From: an uncultured Rikenellaceae bacterium
GTDB taxonomy: Bacteria; Bacteroidota; Bacteroidia; Bacteroidales; Rikenellaceae
Direction: 5' to 3'
NCBI GenBank assembly: GCA_910577285.1
Contig: CAJTLO010000007.1
Coordinates: 29,768-93,767 of the forward strand
DNA length: 64,000 nucleotides
The notes below the pieces were generated by a model. The model had not been told where the DNA came from. It saw only the letters and a list, made by a program, of their open reading frames with translations, and made no database searches. Below, piece after piece: positions 36,588-45,431 of this stretch. The position numbers and the translations under genes were made by a program. How positions within the stretch are numbered: the first letter of the stretch is position 1; every line of letters starts with the position of its first letter.

Positions 36588-37688
36588 TCAACACCGCTCG
36601 TACCTCTTTCCGGGCAGGGCGCGAACCCGACCGGCGAGCTCCAGTCCGAGGAGCAGGGCCGAGAGTTGCCCCACGGGGATTCCGCTGCGCAGAGCCAGGG
36701 TATCCATGTCGGACGCCTCACCGTCCGGCATACACTCCAACAGCCGTTTCTCATCGGCACTCAGCAAAGGCGGCGGCGCCTCCCTCGCAGGGATCGCACC
36801 CGGCTCGACAATATCCCAGCCGAGTTCGCGCACGACATCGTCGCCCGAACACACCATCGCGGCCCGGCGGTCCATGACCAACCGATTGGTCCCCGCCGAA
36901 CAGCGGTCGTCCGCACGGCCCGGCACCGCCATCACCGTACGCCCGTAACCGTCGGCGAGCGCAGCGGTGGAGAGCGCTCCGCCACCGGCAGGCGACTCCA
37001 CCACGAGCGTCCCTTCCCCCATACCGGCAATGATCCGGTTGCGCGGAATGAAATACGCTCCGTTCTGCTTCGTCCCGGAATGGAGCTCCGTGACCACCGC
37101 CCCGCCCCTCTCCGCAATGTCGTGCGCCAATGCCCGGTGCTGCGCAGGGGTGACGCCGGGAAGAGGATTGGCGATCACGCCCACCGTCCGCAATCCGTAA
37201 CGCAACGCCGCACGATGGGCATCGGCATCGATGCCGTAGGCCAACCCGCTGACGATCACGGTATCGGGCAGGAGCTCCGCCATGCGTCCCACCACCGCAT
37301 CGCACATCCGCTATCCGTAGACGGTAGCCGCCCGCGTCCCCACCACGCCGAGGGAGCGTCCGCCGAAAGCGGCCGGGTCACCGACGAAATAGAGCACATG
37401 GGGATAATCGGGACACTCCCGCAACAGCGCGGGATACGCCGCATCGGTCGATGCGAGGGCCGAGATTCCGTTGCGTTTCATATGACGAAGTTCGGCTTCG
37501 GCCTGCCGGTGCGCCGAACGGCACACGATACCGTGCGCGACGTCGCGGCGCAACCCGAATGCTCCGACCAACTCCTCCTCGGAGGCGGCATAGACCGCTT
37601 CCGCACTGCCCGCCAGGGCGAGCAGATGTACCGCCCCTCGGACTCCGAGTCCCCGCTGAAGCGTCAACGCTATATCGTCTGCCGTCAT
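36588..37688 (-). pseudogene. dprA: dprA interrupted by an in-frame amber codon
   Basis: DprA loads RecA on incoming single-stranded DNA in transformation. The frame from ATG 37688 to 36588 would encode about 366 residues, but TAG at 37311-37313 breaks it. The part before the stop holds the N-terminal helical domain and the start of the Rossmann fold (LGVVGTRAATVYG). The part after it continues in the same frame with MCDAVVGRMAEL, VSGLAYGIDADAHRAAL, the family GxxxGID-like motif and the C-terminal winged domain. Both halves are well conserved, so the change is recent or is a sequencing error. Internal starts (GTG or ATG 37307) could yield the second part alone. Confidence 0.88.
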
Positions 37689-38536
37689 ACCCCGCTTTTT
37701 ACGGTAAAGATACGAAAAATCGCCGGAACGGAAAGAACCGCTCCACGCCGACCGGGCCACCGACCGGCACGCTCCCCAAGCTCTTCCCGTCCCCTCCTTC
37801 CTTTCCGCCGCCGACACGACCGCTCTCCACCCGGAACTGCACCGGAGCCCTCCCGAGGCGCATCCGACACCCGCCCCAAGTCCACCCCAAGTTTACACTC
37901 AGTTTACCCTAAGGCTCGTACGCCCTCCGGAGAGGGAACGACACCGCCCGCCGCCAACGACAACTCCAAATCATGAACACGGCATCCTTTCGAAACCCGC
38001 CCCGCATCTCCTCGGGAAAGCCCCCGTTCCGAAACGCCCAGCAAGAGGCCCTCCGCCCGGCACGCAACCGCACGAAAGTTGTGTATTTGGCAATCGAACG
38101 ATATGCCCGAAGCCGAAAGGCGGCCCGCAGCGCCGTTTACCCCCGCTACCGCACCCTTGACAAATCCAGTCCAGCCTGCGCCGGAAGAGCTCGTCCACCC
38201 GGTTCCCGGTGGCTTCAACACGCGCGTTGAAACGATTCGTAGCCTCGGACATCCCGCGTATCGCGGCGGTATAGTTACCGCCTCCACGCTTTTCGCCCGC
38301 CCCGGCAACGGCGCCCCCTCCTACCCGCCGGCCAGCACCACTCCCCGAACAGACGACGCATCGCAGCCTCTCCCGACCCGATCCGCCCTTGCGCCCCACC
38401 TCGAACGGCACCGAAGAGATGCTCCAAATAACCGCGGCCGGCACCACCGGACGAACAAACCGCCTGCAAACACGCGCCGTCGCCCTCGCCCCAGTCCACT
38501 TCGGGATTCAATTTATTCTCAAAGAATCTCCGCTTT
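37689..38536. other. Intergenic, no gene supported
   Basis: About 850 GC-rich bases between dprA and the tRNA-Cys promoter. The longest frames, 38079-38558 (+) and 37971-38447 (-), overlap each other and are Pro/Arg- or Gly/Arg-rich with no recognisable family. They may be degraded sequence. Confidence 0.55.
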
Positions 38537-38567
38537 TTTGGAGAATGAAGATTATTGACTATATTTG
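38537..38567 (+). promoter_or_regulatory. Full promoter of tRNA-Cys
   Basis: TTTG at 38537-38540, 19 bases, TATATTTG at 38560-38567; the tRNA starts 39 bases later. Confidence 0.85.
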
Positions 38568-38606
38568 CACACCGTTCCGGATACGGGACGCAAACATACT
38601 TTCCAC

Positions 38607-38677
38607 GGTGCGATGGCCGAGCGGTTAGGCAAAGGTCTGCAAAACCTTCTACAGCGGTTCGATTCCGCTTCGCACCT
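38607..38677 (+). tRNA. tRNA-Cys (GCA)
   Basis: 71-nt cloverleaf with anticodon GCA in tctGCAaaa, perfect 7-bp acceptor stem (ggtgcga / tcgcacc), D-loop GCCGAGCGGTTAGGC, T-loop TTCGATT and the U73 discriminator required for cysteine charging. Confidence 0.96.
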
Positions 38678-38681
38678 CAGC

Positions 38682-38717
38682 AAGATCTTTCCGGACAATG
38701 TCCGGAAAGATCTTTTT
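38682..38717 (+). terminator. Terminator of tRNA-Cys
   Basis: Perfect 15-bp stem (aagatctttccggac) with a 3-base loop and TTTTT end, starting 5 bases after the tRNA. Confidence 0.92.
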
Positions 38718-38774
38718 CATTTGGGAACCTTCGCAGCAAACCTGTTCTGTACAACATCCCCAAAATCCGATACC

Positions 38775-39122
38775 CTACCCATTTTCCCCTTCCGGCAGCA
38801 GACGCTTCGTATCTATCGAGAATAGCGGAATCATCCCCACAATCAAAACGATGCTTTCACAAAACCACCACAGTCCAATCGGATTGCGGTCGAGCTGGCC
38901 AAGAAAGAGAATGCCTCCGATCAGACGGGCGACCACCAAGACAGTCGCCACACATTTGCCGGTCTCGACGACAAAGCATCCTACCTCCCGCATCAACTTC
39001 GTAAAGATCCGAACCATCCGCACCGCTTCGGCAGCCCACCTCGTTGCCCGGACCATCCAGGAAGGGGCGACCGGCAATCCCGGCCCCGAAGCACGCTTCA
39101 TCTTTCCACCGCATACTGCCAT
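38775..39122 (-). CDS. Small two-helix membrane protein, hypothetical
   Basis: 115 residues from ATG 39122. Two membrane segments are plausible: CVATVLVVARLIGGILFLG and PIGLWWFCESIVLIVGMIPLF. An amphipathic N-terminal helix (WMVRATRWAAEAVRMVRIF) precedes them. I do not recognise a family. A consensus -7 box at 39261-39268 on the same strand supports expression. An alternative is that only the part from Met 39059 is real. Confidence 0.5.
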   Translation of the reverse strand: MAVCGGKMKRASGPGLPVAPSWMVRATRWAAEAVRMVRIFTKLMREVGCFVVETGKCVATVLVVARLIGGILFLGQLDRNPIGLWWFCESIVLIVGMIPLFSIDTKRLLPEGENG

Positions 39123-39510
39123 ATCCTTATTCTACAAATACAACCCCTCAACCGCAAGGCGCGTGACGCAAACCTCCGACAGCATGTTCCGTCGAGTCAC
39201 CGCCCCGCCACCGATTCAATACCCACTACTTTTACACATTTCGACTACCGAACTGCGCGGCAAAGATATTAAAATTATTTTATACTTATCATACCTTAAA
39301 CTAAATTCAAGCTCTTTCCCAGACGCTTTCGATTCCACCTACACCCCCATGACACCGTCTTCGGGATTCATAAAACGAGCTCCGCCCGCCTGTTTCCCTT
39401 TCGAGAACCGCCAGGCCAAGAAAAAACGAGGGCCGCAGCAATTACAGGGATCGCGTCCGCCCATCCCGCCGGGCAACGTCCCGCAGCTCCCATGGTCCTA
39501 TTCTTTCCGG
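39123..39510. other. Intergenic, partly AT-rich
   Basis: Holds a -7 box for the small membrane gene (39261-39268) and an AT-rich patch at 39270-39310. No other gene is supported. Confidence 0.55.
39261..39268 (-). promoter_or_regulatory. -7 promoter box (TATCTTTG) before the small membrane protein
   Basis: Exact consensus box 138 bases before ATG 39122. No -33 element at the usual distance. Confidence 0.4.
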
Positions 39511-39558
39511 AAAAAGAACGACGGAGGGGAGGTCCCGCGGGACCTCCCCTCCGTCGTT
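39511..39558 (-). terminator. Terminator of the lipoprotein gene
   Basis: Perfect 42-base palindrome at 39517-39558 (arms aacgacggaggggaggtcccg), followed by TTTTT after one C on the minus strand. It lies 78 bases past the lipoprotein stop. Confidence 0.85.
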
Positions 39559-39635
39559 ACGAAATTCCATGCCGCTTGCCGGGTGGAAGCCTCCACCGCC
39601 CCGCACGCCTCAACGGCACACAACGGCCCGGGCGC

Positions 39636-40052
39636 TTAATTTGCGTCGGCACCCAACACGATAGCCAGCGAACCGGTCGTATAGGCCATCGAAACACTCA
39701 AGTCGGCGCTCTCCGTAGTCTTGGAGTAGATCGCACTGGTTTCGGAGGGCATGTTCGGGTTCGCCTCGAAACCGGCAGCTTCCAGCTTCCCGGCATACTT
39801 CGCATATTCGGCCTTGTCACAGTCGTAATCAAAAAAGGCGACCGACTCCAGACTGAACGTCTTGTTATAGGTATAATTGTCTATGATGTTGTCGTAGGCG
39901 GGGAAATCGCCCAGAAACGGATGCTCCGTCACTAAAGCGGCCCAGGTCGTCCCTTTCATTCCGCCGCTGTTATCGGTATCGTCGTTCTCTTTTCCCTTGC
40001 CGCACCCTATCACGAGAAGTGCCAGCAACATACAAAACATGCTCTTTTTCAT
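39636..40052 (-). CDS. Hypothetical lipoprotein
   Basis: 138 residues. The signal peptide has lipobox LLVIGC (Cys about residue 17) and a charged linker (GKGKENDDTDNSGG). The remaining 110 residues are compact and aromatic-rich (HPFLGDFPAYDNIIDNYTYN). No family is recognised. It has its own promoter box (40134-40141) and terminator, so it is a single-gene unit. Confidence 0.82.
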   Translation of the reverse strand: MKKSMFCMLLALLVIGCGKGKENDDTDNSGGMKGTTWAALVTEHPFLGDFPAYDNIIDNYTYNKTFSLESVAFFDYDCDKAEYAKYAGKLEAAGFEANPNMPSETSAIYSKTTESADLSVSMAYTTGSLAIVLGADAN

Positions 40053-40133
40053 GACATCCCTTTTTTAATTAATATTAGACGATCTCCATCGCTCTCCGTT
40101 CCCCCTGTATCGCCGACAACGAAGACGATAATA

Positions 40134-40141
40134 CAAATATA
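40134..40141 (-). promoter_or_regulatory. -7 promoter box (TATATTTG) before the lipoprotein gene
   Basis: Exact box 81 bases before ATG 40052, with TTGG 19 bases upstream as a near-match -33. Confidence 0.55.
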
Positions 40142-40254
40142 ACATCAATCCTTCCGTAAACCAACAATATATATCCGCGACGTATGCCGCCCCACTCCGG
40201 CAGGGTTCTCGTCTGCGGGCACCCTCTTCATGGAAAAATCCGAAGAATAATTGG

Positions 40255-40262
40255 TAGCTTTG
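40255..40262 (+). promoter_or_regulatory. -7 promoter box (TAGCTTTG) before the malic enzyme gene
   Basis: TAnnTTTG match 25 bases before ATG 40288. The -33 element is weak. Confidence 0.45.
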
Positions 40263-40287
40263 TACGCGAAACCGAAGACAAACAGCG

Positions 40288-41640
40288 ATGAAGAACGACG
40301 ATAACAAAAACAGGCTGAAAGAGGAAGCCCTGCGCTACCACTCCGAGGGACGCCCCGGCAAACTGGAGGTACTCCCCATCAAACCCTACAGTTCGCAAAA
40401 GGACCTCTCGCTGGCCTACTCTCCCGGTGTGGCCTACCCTTGCCTGGAGATCGAGAAGAATCCCGACGACGCCTACCGCTATACCTCGAAGACCAACCTC
40501 GTGGCCGTGATCTCCAACGGAACCGCCGTCCTGGGGCTGGGCGACATCGGCGCCCTTGCCGGCAAGCCCGTCATGGAGGGGAAAGGACTCCTCTTCAAGA
40601 CCTTCGCCGACATCGACGTATTCGACATCGAGGTGGACACCCGTGATCCCGACGAGTTCATCCGCACCGTGAAAAACATCTCCCCCACCTTCGGCGGCAT
40701 CAACCTGGAGGATATCAAGGCTCCGGAGTGCTTCGTCATCGAAGAACGGCTGCGCGAGGAGCTCGACATTCCCGTCATGCACGACGACCAGCACGGCACG
40801 GCCATCATCTCCTCCGCAGCGCTGCTCAACGCCCTGGAGGTGGCCGGCAAGGCGATCGGCGAGGTCCGGGTGGTGGTGAACGGCGCGGGTGCCGCCGCCA
40901 TATCCTGCTCGCGGATGTACCTTACCCTCGGCGTAAGGCCCGAGAACCTGGTCATGTGCGACAGCAAGGGGGTCATCCGGCGCGACCGGCCCGGTCTGGG
41001 CGGCATGAAGGCCCGGTTCGCCACCGACCACGACCTGCACACGCTCGAAGATGCATTGCATGGGGCGGACGTATTCCTCGGTCTCTCCGTGGCCGACGTC
41101 CTCACCCCCGACATGGTGCGCTCCATGGCCGCGAATCCGATCGTCTTCGCACTTGCCAATCCCAATCCCGAAATATCCTACGAGAAAGCCGTCGCATCGC
41201 GGAGCGACATCATCTTCGCCACGGGACGTTCCGACTACCCCAACCAGGTGAACAACGTCCTGGGCTTCCCCTACATCTTCCGCGGAGCGCTCGACGTACG
41301 TGCCCGCAAGATCAACGAAGAGATGAAGGTGGCAGCCGTACATGCCCTGGCCCTGCTGGCCAAACAACCGGTTCCGGACATGGTGTTGACCGCCTACAAC
41401 AAGGAGTGCATCGCGTTCGGCCGCGAATACCTTATCCCCAAGGCCCTCGACCCGCGGCTCATCACCGAAGTAACGTGCGCCGTGGCGCAGGCGGCCATGG
41501 ATTCCGGTGTCGCCCGCCAGCCCATCACCAACTGGCACGCCTACCGTGCGGCACTCGTCTGCCGCACCAAAGTGGTACACCGTCTGGCGACAATGGCCGC
41601 TGCCGGCGGAATGGAGTGTGAAATTCCCAACGGCAGGTAG
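40288..41640 (+). CDS. Malic enzyme, short form without phosphotransacetylase domain
   Basis: 450 residues. It decarboxylates malate to pyruvate using NAD(P). Motifs are the catalytic Tyr region LAYSPGVAYPCLEI, the metal site MHDDQHGTAIISSAALLNAL, the nucleotide fold VVVNGAGAAAISCSRMY, and FALANPNPEISYEKA. It aligns with the MaeB-type enzyme, whose common form is about 750 residues with a C-terminal phosphotransacetylase-like domain. Here the chain ends after the malic domain with a clean stop and hairpin. A distal phosphotransacetylase gene is not visible. No neighbour is functionally linked. Confidence 0.94.
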   Translation: MKNDDNKNRLKEEALRYHSEGRPGKLEVLPIKPYSSQKDLSLAYSPGVAYPCLEIEKNPDDAYRYTSKTNLVAVISNGTAVLGLGDIGALAGKPVMEGKGLLFKTFADIDVFDIEVDTRDPDEFIRTVKNISPTFGGINLEDIKAPECFVIEERLREELDIPVMHDDQHGTAIISSAALLNALEVAGKAIGEVRVVVNGAGAAAISCSRMYLTLGVRPENLVMCDSKGVIRRDRPGLGGMKARFATDHDLHTLEDALHGADVFLGLSVADVLTPDMVRSMAANPIVFALANPNPEISYEKAVASRSDIIFATGRSDYPNQVNNVLGFPYIFRGALDVRARKINEEMKVAAVHALALLAKQPVPDMVLTAYNKECIAFGREYLIPKALDPRLITEVTCAVAQAAMDSGVARQPITNWHAYRAALVCRTKVVHRLATMAAAGGMECEIPNGR

Positions 41641-41653
41641 TCCTCCCTTTCCC

Positions 41654-41687
41654 AAGTGGGCACGAACCATCGGTTTCGTGCCCACTT
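41654..41687 (+). terminator. Hairpin after the malic enzyme gene
   Basis: 13-bp stem (aagtgggcacgaa / ttcgtgcccactt) 14 bases past the stop. No T run. Confidence 0.65.
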
Positions 41688-41774
41688 GCCGTATACGCCC
41701 TTCTGCACAGAGAACGCCCATCGTTCGCCCCCCGCAGAGGGACCGCCCTCTTCCGCACGAAAAGGGAGAACGAC

Positions 41775-41806
41775 ACGGGAGGCGACACATGAGTGTCGCC
41801 TCCCGT
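41775..41806 (-). terminator. Terminator of the choloylglycine hydrolase gene
   Basis: Perfect 14-bp stem (acgggaggcgacac, loop atga), 25 bases past the stop at 41831. The T run is weak and interrupted. Confidence 0.7.
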
Positions 41807-41830
41807 CTGCTATGGTCCGCAAACGCTTTC

Positions 41831-42913
41831 CTACTGTACCGCGATGAAATGTACGGGCTGTTCCCGTACCCGATCGAGCGGTTCGGTCCGGTAACCGACC
41901 TTTCCGAAATCGATCGAACGAAGGTCGAACGCCCGGATGTTGCTGTCGTACATGGTCCGGTAGTAGATGATCCGGTTCTTCACATCGGTGGCCGAAGTCC
42001 ACTGCGTCGCACTGGGAACATCCACCGCTTCCTCACCGCGGGCGGTTTCGATGCCGATCGGTATATCGAAGTTGTTCAGGATATGGAAACACTGCGACAC
42101 GGCATCTGCCGCGGTGGCCTGCAACGGTGCGGAGGCCTGATAGAAGGCCGCACGCACGAAACGCGAAGGAGGCGTCACGTCGCCCGGAATACCGAGAAAG
42201 CCGCTGCCCGCACCGAAAGCGCTCAGCTTCAAGGCACCGAGCATCTGGGAGGGAGCGCCCCCCGGATAGAGATTGACATAATTGTTGAGGTTGGTGAGTT
42301 GCCACTCGAATCCGGGCGAATTGGTCAGCACGCCCAGTTCGTTCTCATAAAAGATCGGCTTGCCGTCGATGATCTCCAGCACCAACTGACGGCCCGACGC
42401 ATCCGCGAAACGCCAATGCACCGTCGAGGCACCCGGATAGACACCGACCACATGCACCCTCTCTACGGCGGCCTTCACCTCCTCCACACTCGCACAGCAC
42501 CCCAGTATCCAGGGCACGAGTTGCAGGTCGGAGATGCTCGTAGCCTTCTGCGCCGCATCGAACGTCTCGTACCGACCGTAGCCGGGGAAATAGAACAATC
42601 CGGCCGAGAGCCCCGCTTCGTTCAAGCCTTCGGCCACGAACTCCTCCTGTTCGACCGCCATTCCCACATAGCCGTAACGCGCGGTAAACTCCATGCCGTC
42701 CACCCCCTGAGGCGTGTAGGAGCGCTGCACGTGCCCCCGGGGAACGATCACATACCGACTGTTGAGATTACTTCCGCCCCACTCGATGGTCCGAGCCACG
42801 ACATACCCGCCGTCTTTGGCTTTCAATGTGATGCCCGTGCAGGCTGCCGCCCCCTGAGGCCATACCGCCGCAGCGGCGACCGCGAGCGCGGCCGTTACGA
42901 TCCGTTTCATCAT
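41831..42913 (-). CDS. Choloylglycine hydrolase family enzyme (bile salt hydrolase / linear amide hydrolase)
   Basis: 360 residues. A signal peptide (MMKRIVTAALAVAAAAVWPQGAAA) is followed at once by Cys in ACTGITLKAKDGG. In this Ntn-hydrolase family that Cys becomes the N-terminal nucleophile after cleavage, so export would itself activate the enzyme. The Arg of VVARTIEWG matches Arg18, while the usual Asp21 is Glu. Asn (LTNSPGFEWQLTNLNNY) and Arg (PPSRFVRAAF) fit the remaining active site. Substrate may be conjugated bile salts, penicillin V or N-acyl amides; sequence alone does not decide. It is a single-gene unit. Confidence 0.88.
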   Translation of the reverse strand: MMKRIVTAALAVAAAAVWPQGAAACTGITLKAKDGGYVVARTIEWGGSNLNSRYVIVPRGHVQRSYTPQGVDGMEFTARYGYVGMAVEQEEFVAEGLNEAGLSAGLFYFPGYGRYETFDAAQKATSISDLQLVPWILGCCASVEEVKAAVERVHVVGVYPGASTVHWRFADASGRQLVLEIIDGKPIFYENELGVLTNSPGFEWQLTNLNNYVNLYPGGAPSQMLGALKLSAFGAGSGFLGIPGDVTPPSRFVRAAFYQASAPLQATAADAVSQCFHILNNFDIPIGIETARGEEAVDVPSATQWTSATDVKNRIIYYRTMYDSNIRAFDLRSIDFGKVGYRTEPLDRVREQPVHFIAVQ

Positions 42914-43240
42914 AGCATAAATCTTTAATTGATATTTCCGTCATTGTCCGGCCTCCGCGGCCTCCGGGATAGACTCTGCAAATATGCCGCCGAAACCTTC
43001 GCCGCCGCCCGAAAAAAACGGGATACGAAACAGGGAGGCCCTGCCGGAACCTCCCTGTTTTTTTCGCGGGCACCGCCCGACGCATACCCTCCATCGTCAC
43101 GGATGGCCGTCGTCGGAGGCATCCTCCTGCGTCACGTATCCTTTTTCGAGCGACCGCTATAATCCGCCATTCCAAAACTACACCCAAAAATCGAGATATT
43201 TCAAGGTTTCGGCTTGAAAAAACGACATAAATAACGATGC
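42914..43240. other. Intergenic between hydrolase gene and palindrome
   Basis: A near-match -7 box (CATATTTG, minus, 42979-42986) may serve the hydrolase gene. Other frames are not protein-like. Confidence 0.5.
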
Positions 43241-43277
43241 TTTAAAGGCGCCAAAAATAAATTTTGGCGCCTTTAAA
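43241..43277. promoter_or_regulatory. Large perfect palindrome beside the orphan promoter
   Basis: Arms tttaaaggcgccaaaa and its exact complement (16 bp each) with loop ataaa. Each arm holds ggcgcc, with centres 19 bases apart. It touches the -33 element of the promoter at 43278-43310 and has no gene ending at it, so an operator is as likely as a terminator. Confidence 0.7.
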
Positions 43278-43310
43278 TTTGGAAACACCCCGACCCTCTC
43301 TCTATATTTG
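43278..43310 (+). promoter_or_regulatory. Full consensus promoter facing into the prophage
   Basis: TTTG at 43278-43281, 21 bases, TATATTTG at 43303-43310. On the + strand it reads into the antisense of the tail-fibre gene. No host gene follows, so it is probably cut off from its gene by the prophage. Confidence 0.7.
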
Positions 43311-43353
43311 TTATAACTTGGGGTGTTATATGTCTTTTATTTTTCAGCCATGG

Positions 43354-45423
43354 TCAGGCCTGGCCGATTGCCATCCAAAAGAATGGGCATGCGGCCGTCC
43401 ACACCGAACCGGTATCGGCGAGGCGGGTCGGTATCACTTCCATGCGGGTTTCCGATAGCGATCGGATGGTTAGCGTCCATAGTTCCGGCTCGGCGGCCCC
43501 GTCGATGCGTGTGAGAGATACGCCAAGCGGGTAGACCCTGAAAGCTTTGGGGAACGTGATTTGTACAGGAAGGGACGAAGGACCCGTAGCCGGGGAATAT
43601 CTACCCCACTGAATCATCAGCCCGGAAGGGAGTTTTACATAACCATTCGTTCCGTAATTGAACGTTTCTGTCGCCGCCTGCCACGGCTGCGCCTGGCCGC
43701 TTACGTACATGCGTGTGTATGCCTGCGGGGTCGTCAGGCTGGAGGTTCCGCACATCGCCTCCAGACGGTAATAGCCGCTTCGCAGGCGGGTGATGCGCCC
43801 GGTACATATCTTCGCCGGGGTCGAATTGGTGGTATCCGGCCGGCCGATGGCTTCATAGCTGGAGAACGTGATGAAACCGCCATCTGGCAACTCCATCACC
43901 TCCGCTACTGCGGACGGATTGAAGGCGTCGAAATCGGTGATGGTGATGTTGGCCACCTTATCCTGCTTATCATCCAGCTGCTCGTCGGTATAGGCCGTCG
44001 CAGCGTCCAGCGCAGTATTTCCGATCTCGTCCGCATATCGCTTGAGATCCGCATCGCCGCGGTCGGCAGCCTCGGCGGCCAACCTGAGCAACAGCTCTTC
44101 GCGGCCTTTGGTGTAGCTGGTCGCGTAATGCAGAAGACGCTCCCGATCCGCCGCCGTGGTGGTCGGAAACCCGTCGAGAGATTCGGACAGCTCTACACCG
44201 TCGGGATTTATCCCGGAAGGAACATACGGCAGGTCGTTCCCCGCGCCGCTGGCATCGTACCACCGGGTGGGCGTGAGCCCGGCCGGGGAGAGGTCGAGCA
44301 GCACGCGGTCAGTTCCCGCCACGTCCCGCAACCGGTCCGGCACCGTCCACAGTTCCGGATGGCCGCCGTTCCACATTTCTGTCAACTGGTCGGCAGTAGC
44401 GGCGAAATTGAATTTCCGCACCGCAACAACGCGGAAGGTGCACAGTTTGCCGTTCGTGGAATCTCTCTCGGTACCGCCCACCAGCACGCGCTGCGGGTTA
44501 TGGAGGTAGGGGTACGGTGGATTTTCGGCAACAGATATAGAACCGTTGATCGCCATGATTGCCCGGTCGTTTCGGTAGGATAAGGCGGCCATGCAAAGCG
44601 TCTGCGGAGGCACCTTAGTCGTTTTATAGTTGCCGCCGCGTATGGATACCACCACATTACCGCCCGAACACCATATGAACGTGCCGAAGCCGGTAGTCGC
44701 ATCGGGGCCTTCGCCGTATACGCCCTTCATGCCCACCTCCTCCGCGGAGGGCGTGGTGAAGAGAACGACGGTAGTGTGCGGCTTTTCTTTCAGGTCGGTC
44801 GTGAGTGCCGGAGCAGAACTTTTGAACAACCCTTTTCCCATCACCGCCGAGGTGATCTGCCGCCCCAATACCGCATCGCGCACGGCCTGCTCTTCGGCGC
44901 TGTCGGCCTTCTCCTGCGCCCCGTCGGGGGTCTCCTTCGCATCCCATGCCGCCCGCTCCCGATCCGTAACGAACCGGTGCCCGGCATCCTGCACGGCGTC
45001 CGCGAAGCGCACGCCGCCGGCTGCGGTGATTTCGAGATACGACGTACCCCCGGCCGGTTTCACGGCCGATACGACGGCCTTGTAGTCGTAGGCTATGGGC
45101 TTGACCTTCCCGTCCCCATAAACGCGGGATACGGGTTGTTTTTGAGCGGTAAGATATACAGGGAGGCCGACCCCGGCAGCACCGGCAAATGGCATTACCA
45201 TCACGCGCAAGGCACCCATCGTATCCTCAGCATTCAGGGCCACCATACCGGCGGTTATGTCATGCGTTCCCGCTGCGCCGGGCCGCACTTCACAGCCTTG
45301 GATAATGCAGGGACCGTGTTCCGCGAAAAAGGCATCTACCGCCTTCAACGGCTCCTCCTGCAACCCGACCAAATCATCACCGAAGTATTTACGGACTCCT
45401 GTTTGTTGTACCTGTCGTTTCAT
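43354..45423 (-). CDS. Phage tail fibre / receptor-binding protein
   Basis: 689 residues. The N-terminal ~150 residues are of the type that attaches to the baseplate in Bacteroides Mu-like phages. A laminin/LamG-like segment may lie in the middle (residues about 205-350, FGTFIWCSGGNVVVSIRG). Helical linkers follow. The C-terminal ~80 residues have the phage fibre tip pattern (GYVKLPSGLMIQWGRYS, then VQITFPKAFRVYPLGVSL). It lies at the extreme left end of the prophage, next to host DNA, and is the last gene of the leftward transcript. No reverse transcriptase or template repeat is visible nearby. Confidence 0.85.
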   Translation of the reverse strand: MKRQVQQTGVRKYFGDDLVGLQEEPLKAVDAFFAEHGPCIIQGCEVRPGAAGTHDITAGMVALNAEDTMGALRVMVMPFAGAAGVGLPVYLTAQKQPVSRVYGDGKVKPIAYDYKAVVSAVKPAGGTSYLEITAAGGVRFADAVQDAGHRFVTDRERAAWDAKETPDGAQEKADSAEEQAVRDAVLGRQITSAVMGKGLFKSSAPALTTDLKEKPHTTVVLFTTPSAEEVGMKGVYGEGPDATTGFGTFIWCSGGNVVVSIRGGNYKTTKVPPQTLCMAALSYRNDRAIMAINGSISVAENPPYPYLHNPQRVLVGGTERDSTNGKLCTFRVVAVRKFNFAATADQLTEMWNGGHPELWTVPDRLRDVAGTDRVLLDLSPAGLTPTRWYDASGAGNDLPYVPSGINPDGVELSESLDGFPTTTAADRERLLHYATSYTKGREELLLRLAAEAADRGDADLKRYADEIGNTALDAATAYTDEQLDDKQDKVANITITDFDAFNPSAVAEVMELPDGGFITFSSYEAIGRPDTTNSTPAKICTGRITRLRSGYYRLEAMCGTSSLTTPQAYTRMYVSGQAQPWQAATETFNYGTNGYVKLPSGLMIQWGRYSPATGPSSLPVQITFPKAFRVYPLGVSLTRIDGAAEPELWTLTIRSLSETRMEVIPTRLADTGSVWTAACPFFWMAIGQA

Positions 45424-45431
45424 AATTTTAA

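Noticed and set aside
37971..38558. Overlapping frames between dprA and tRNA-Cys
   Set aside because: Neither strand gives protein-like patterns; no homology is recognised and they overlap the tRNA promoter.
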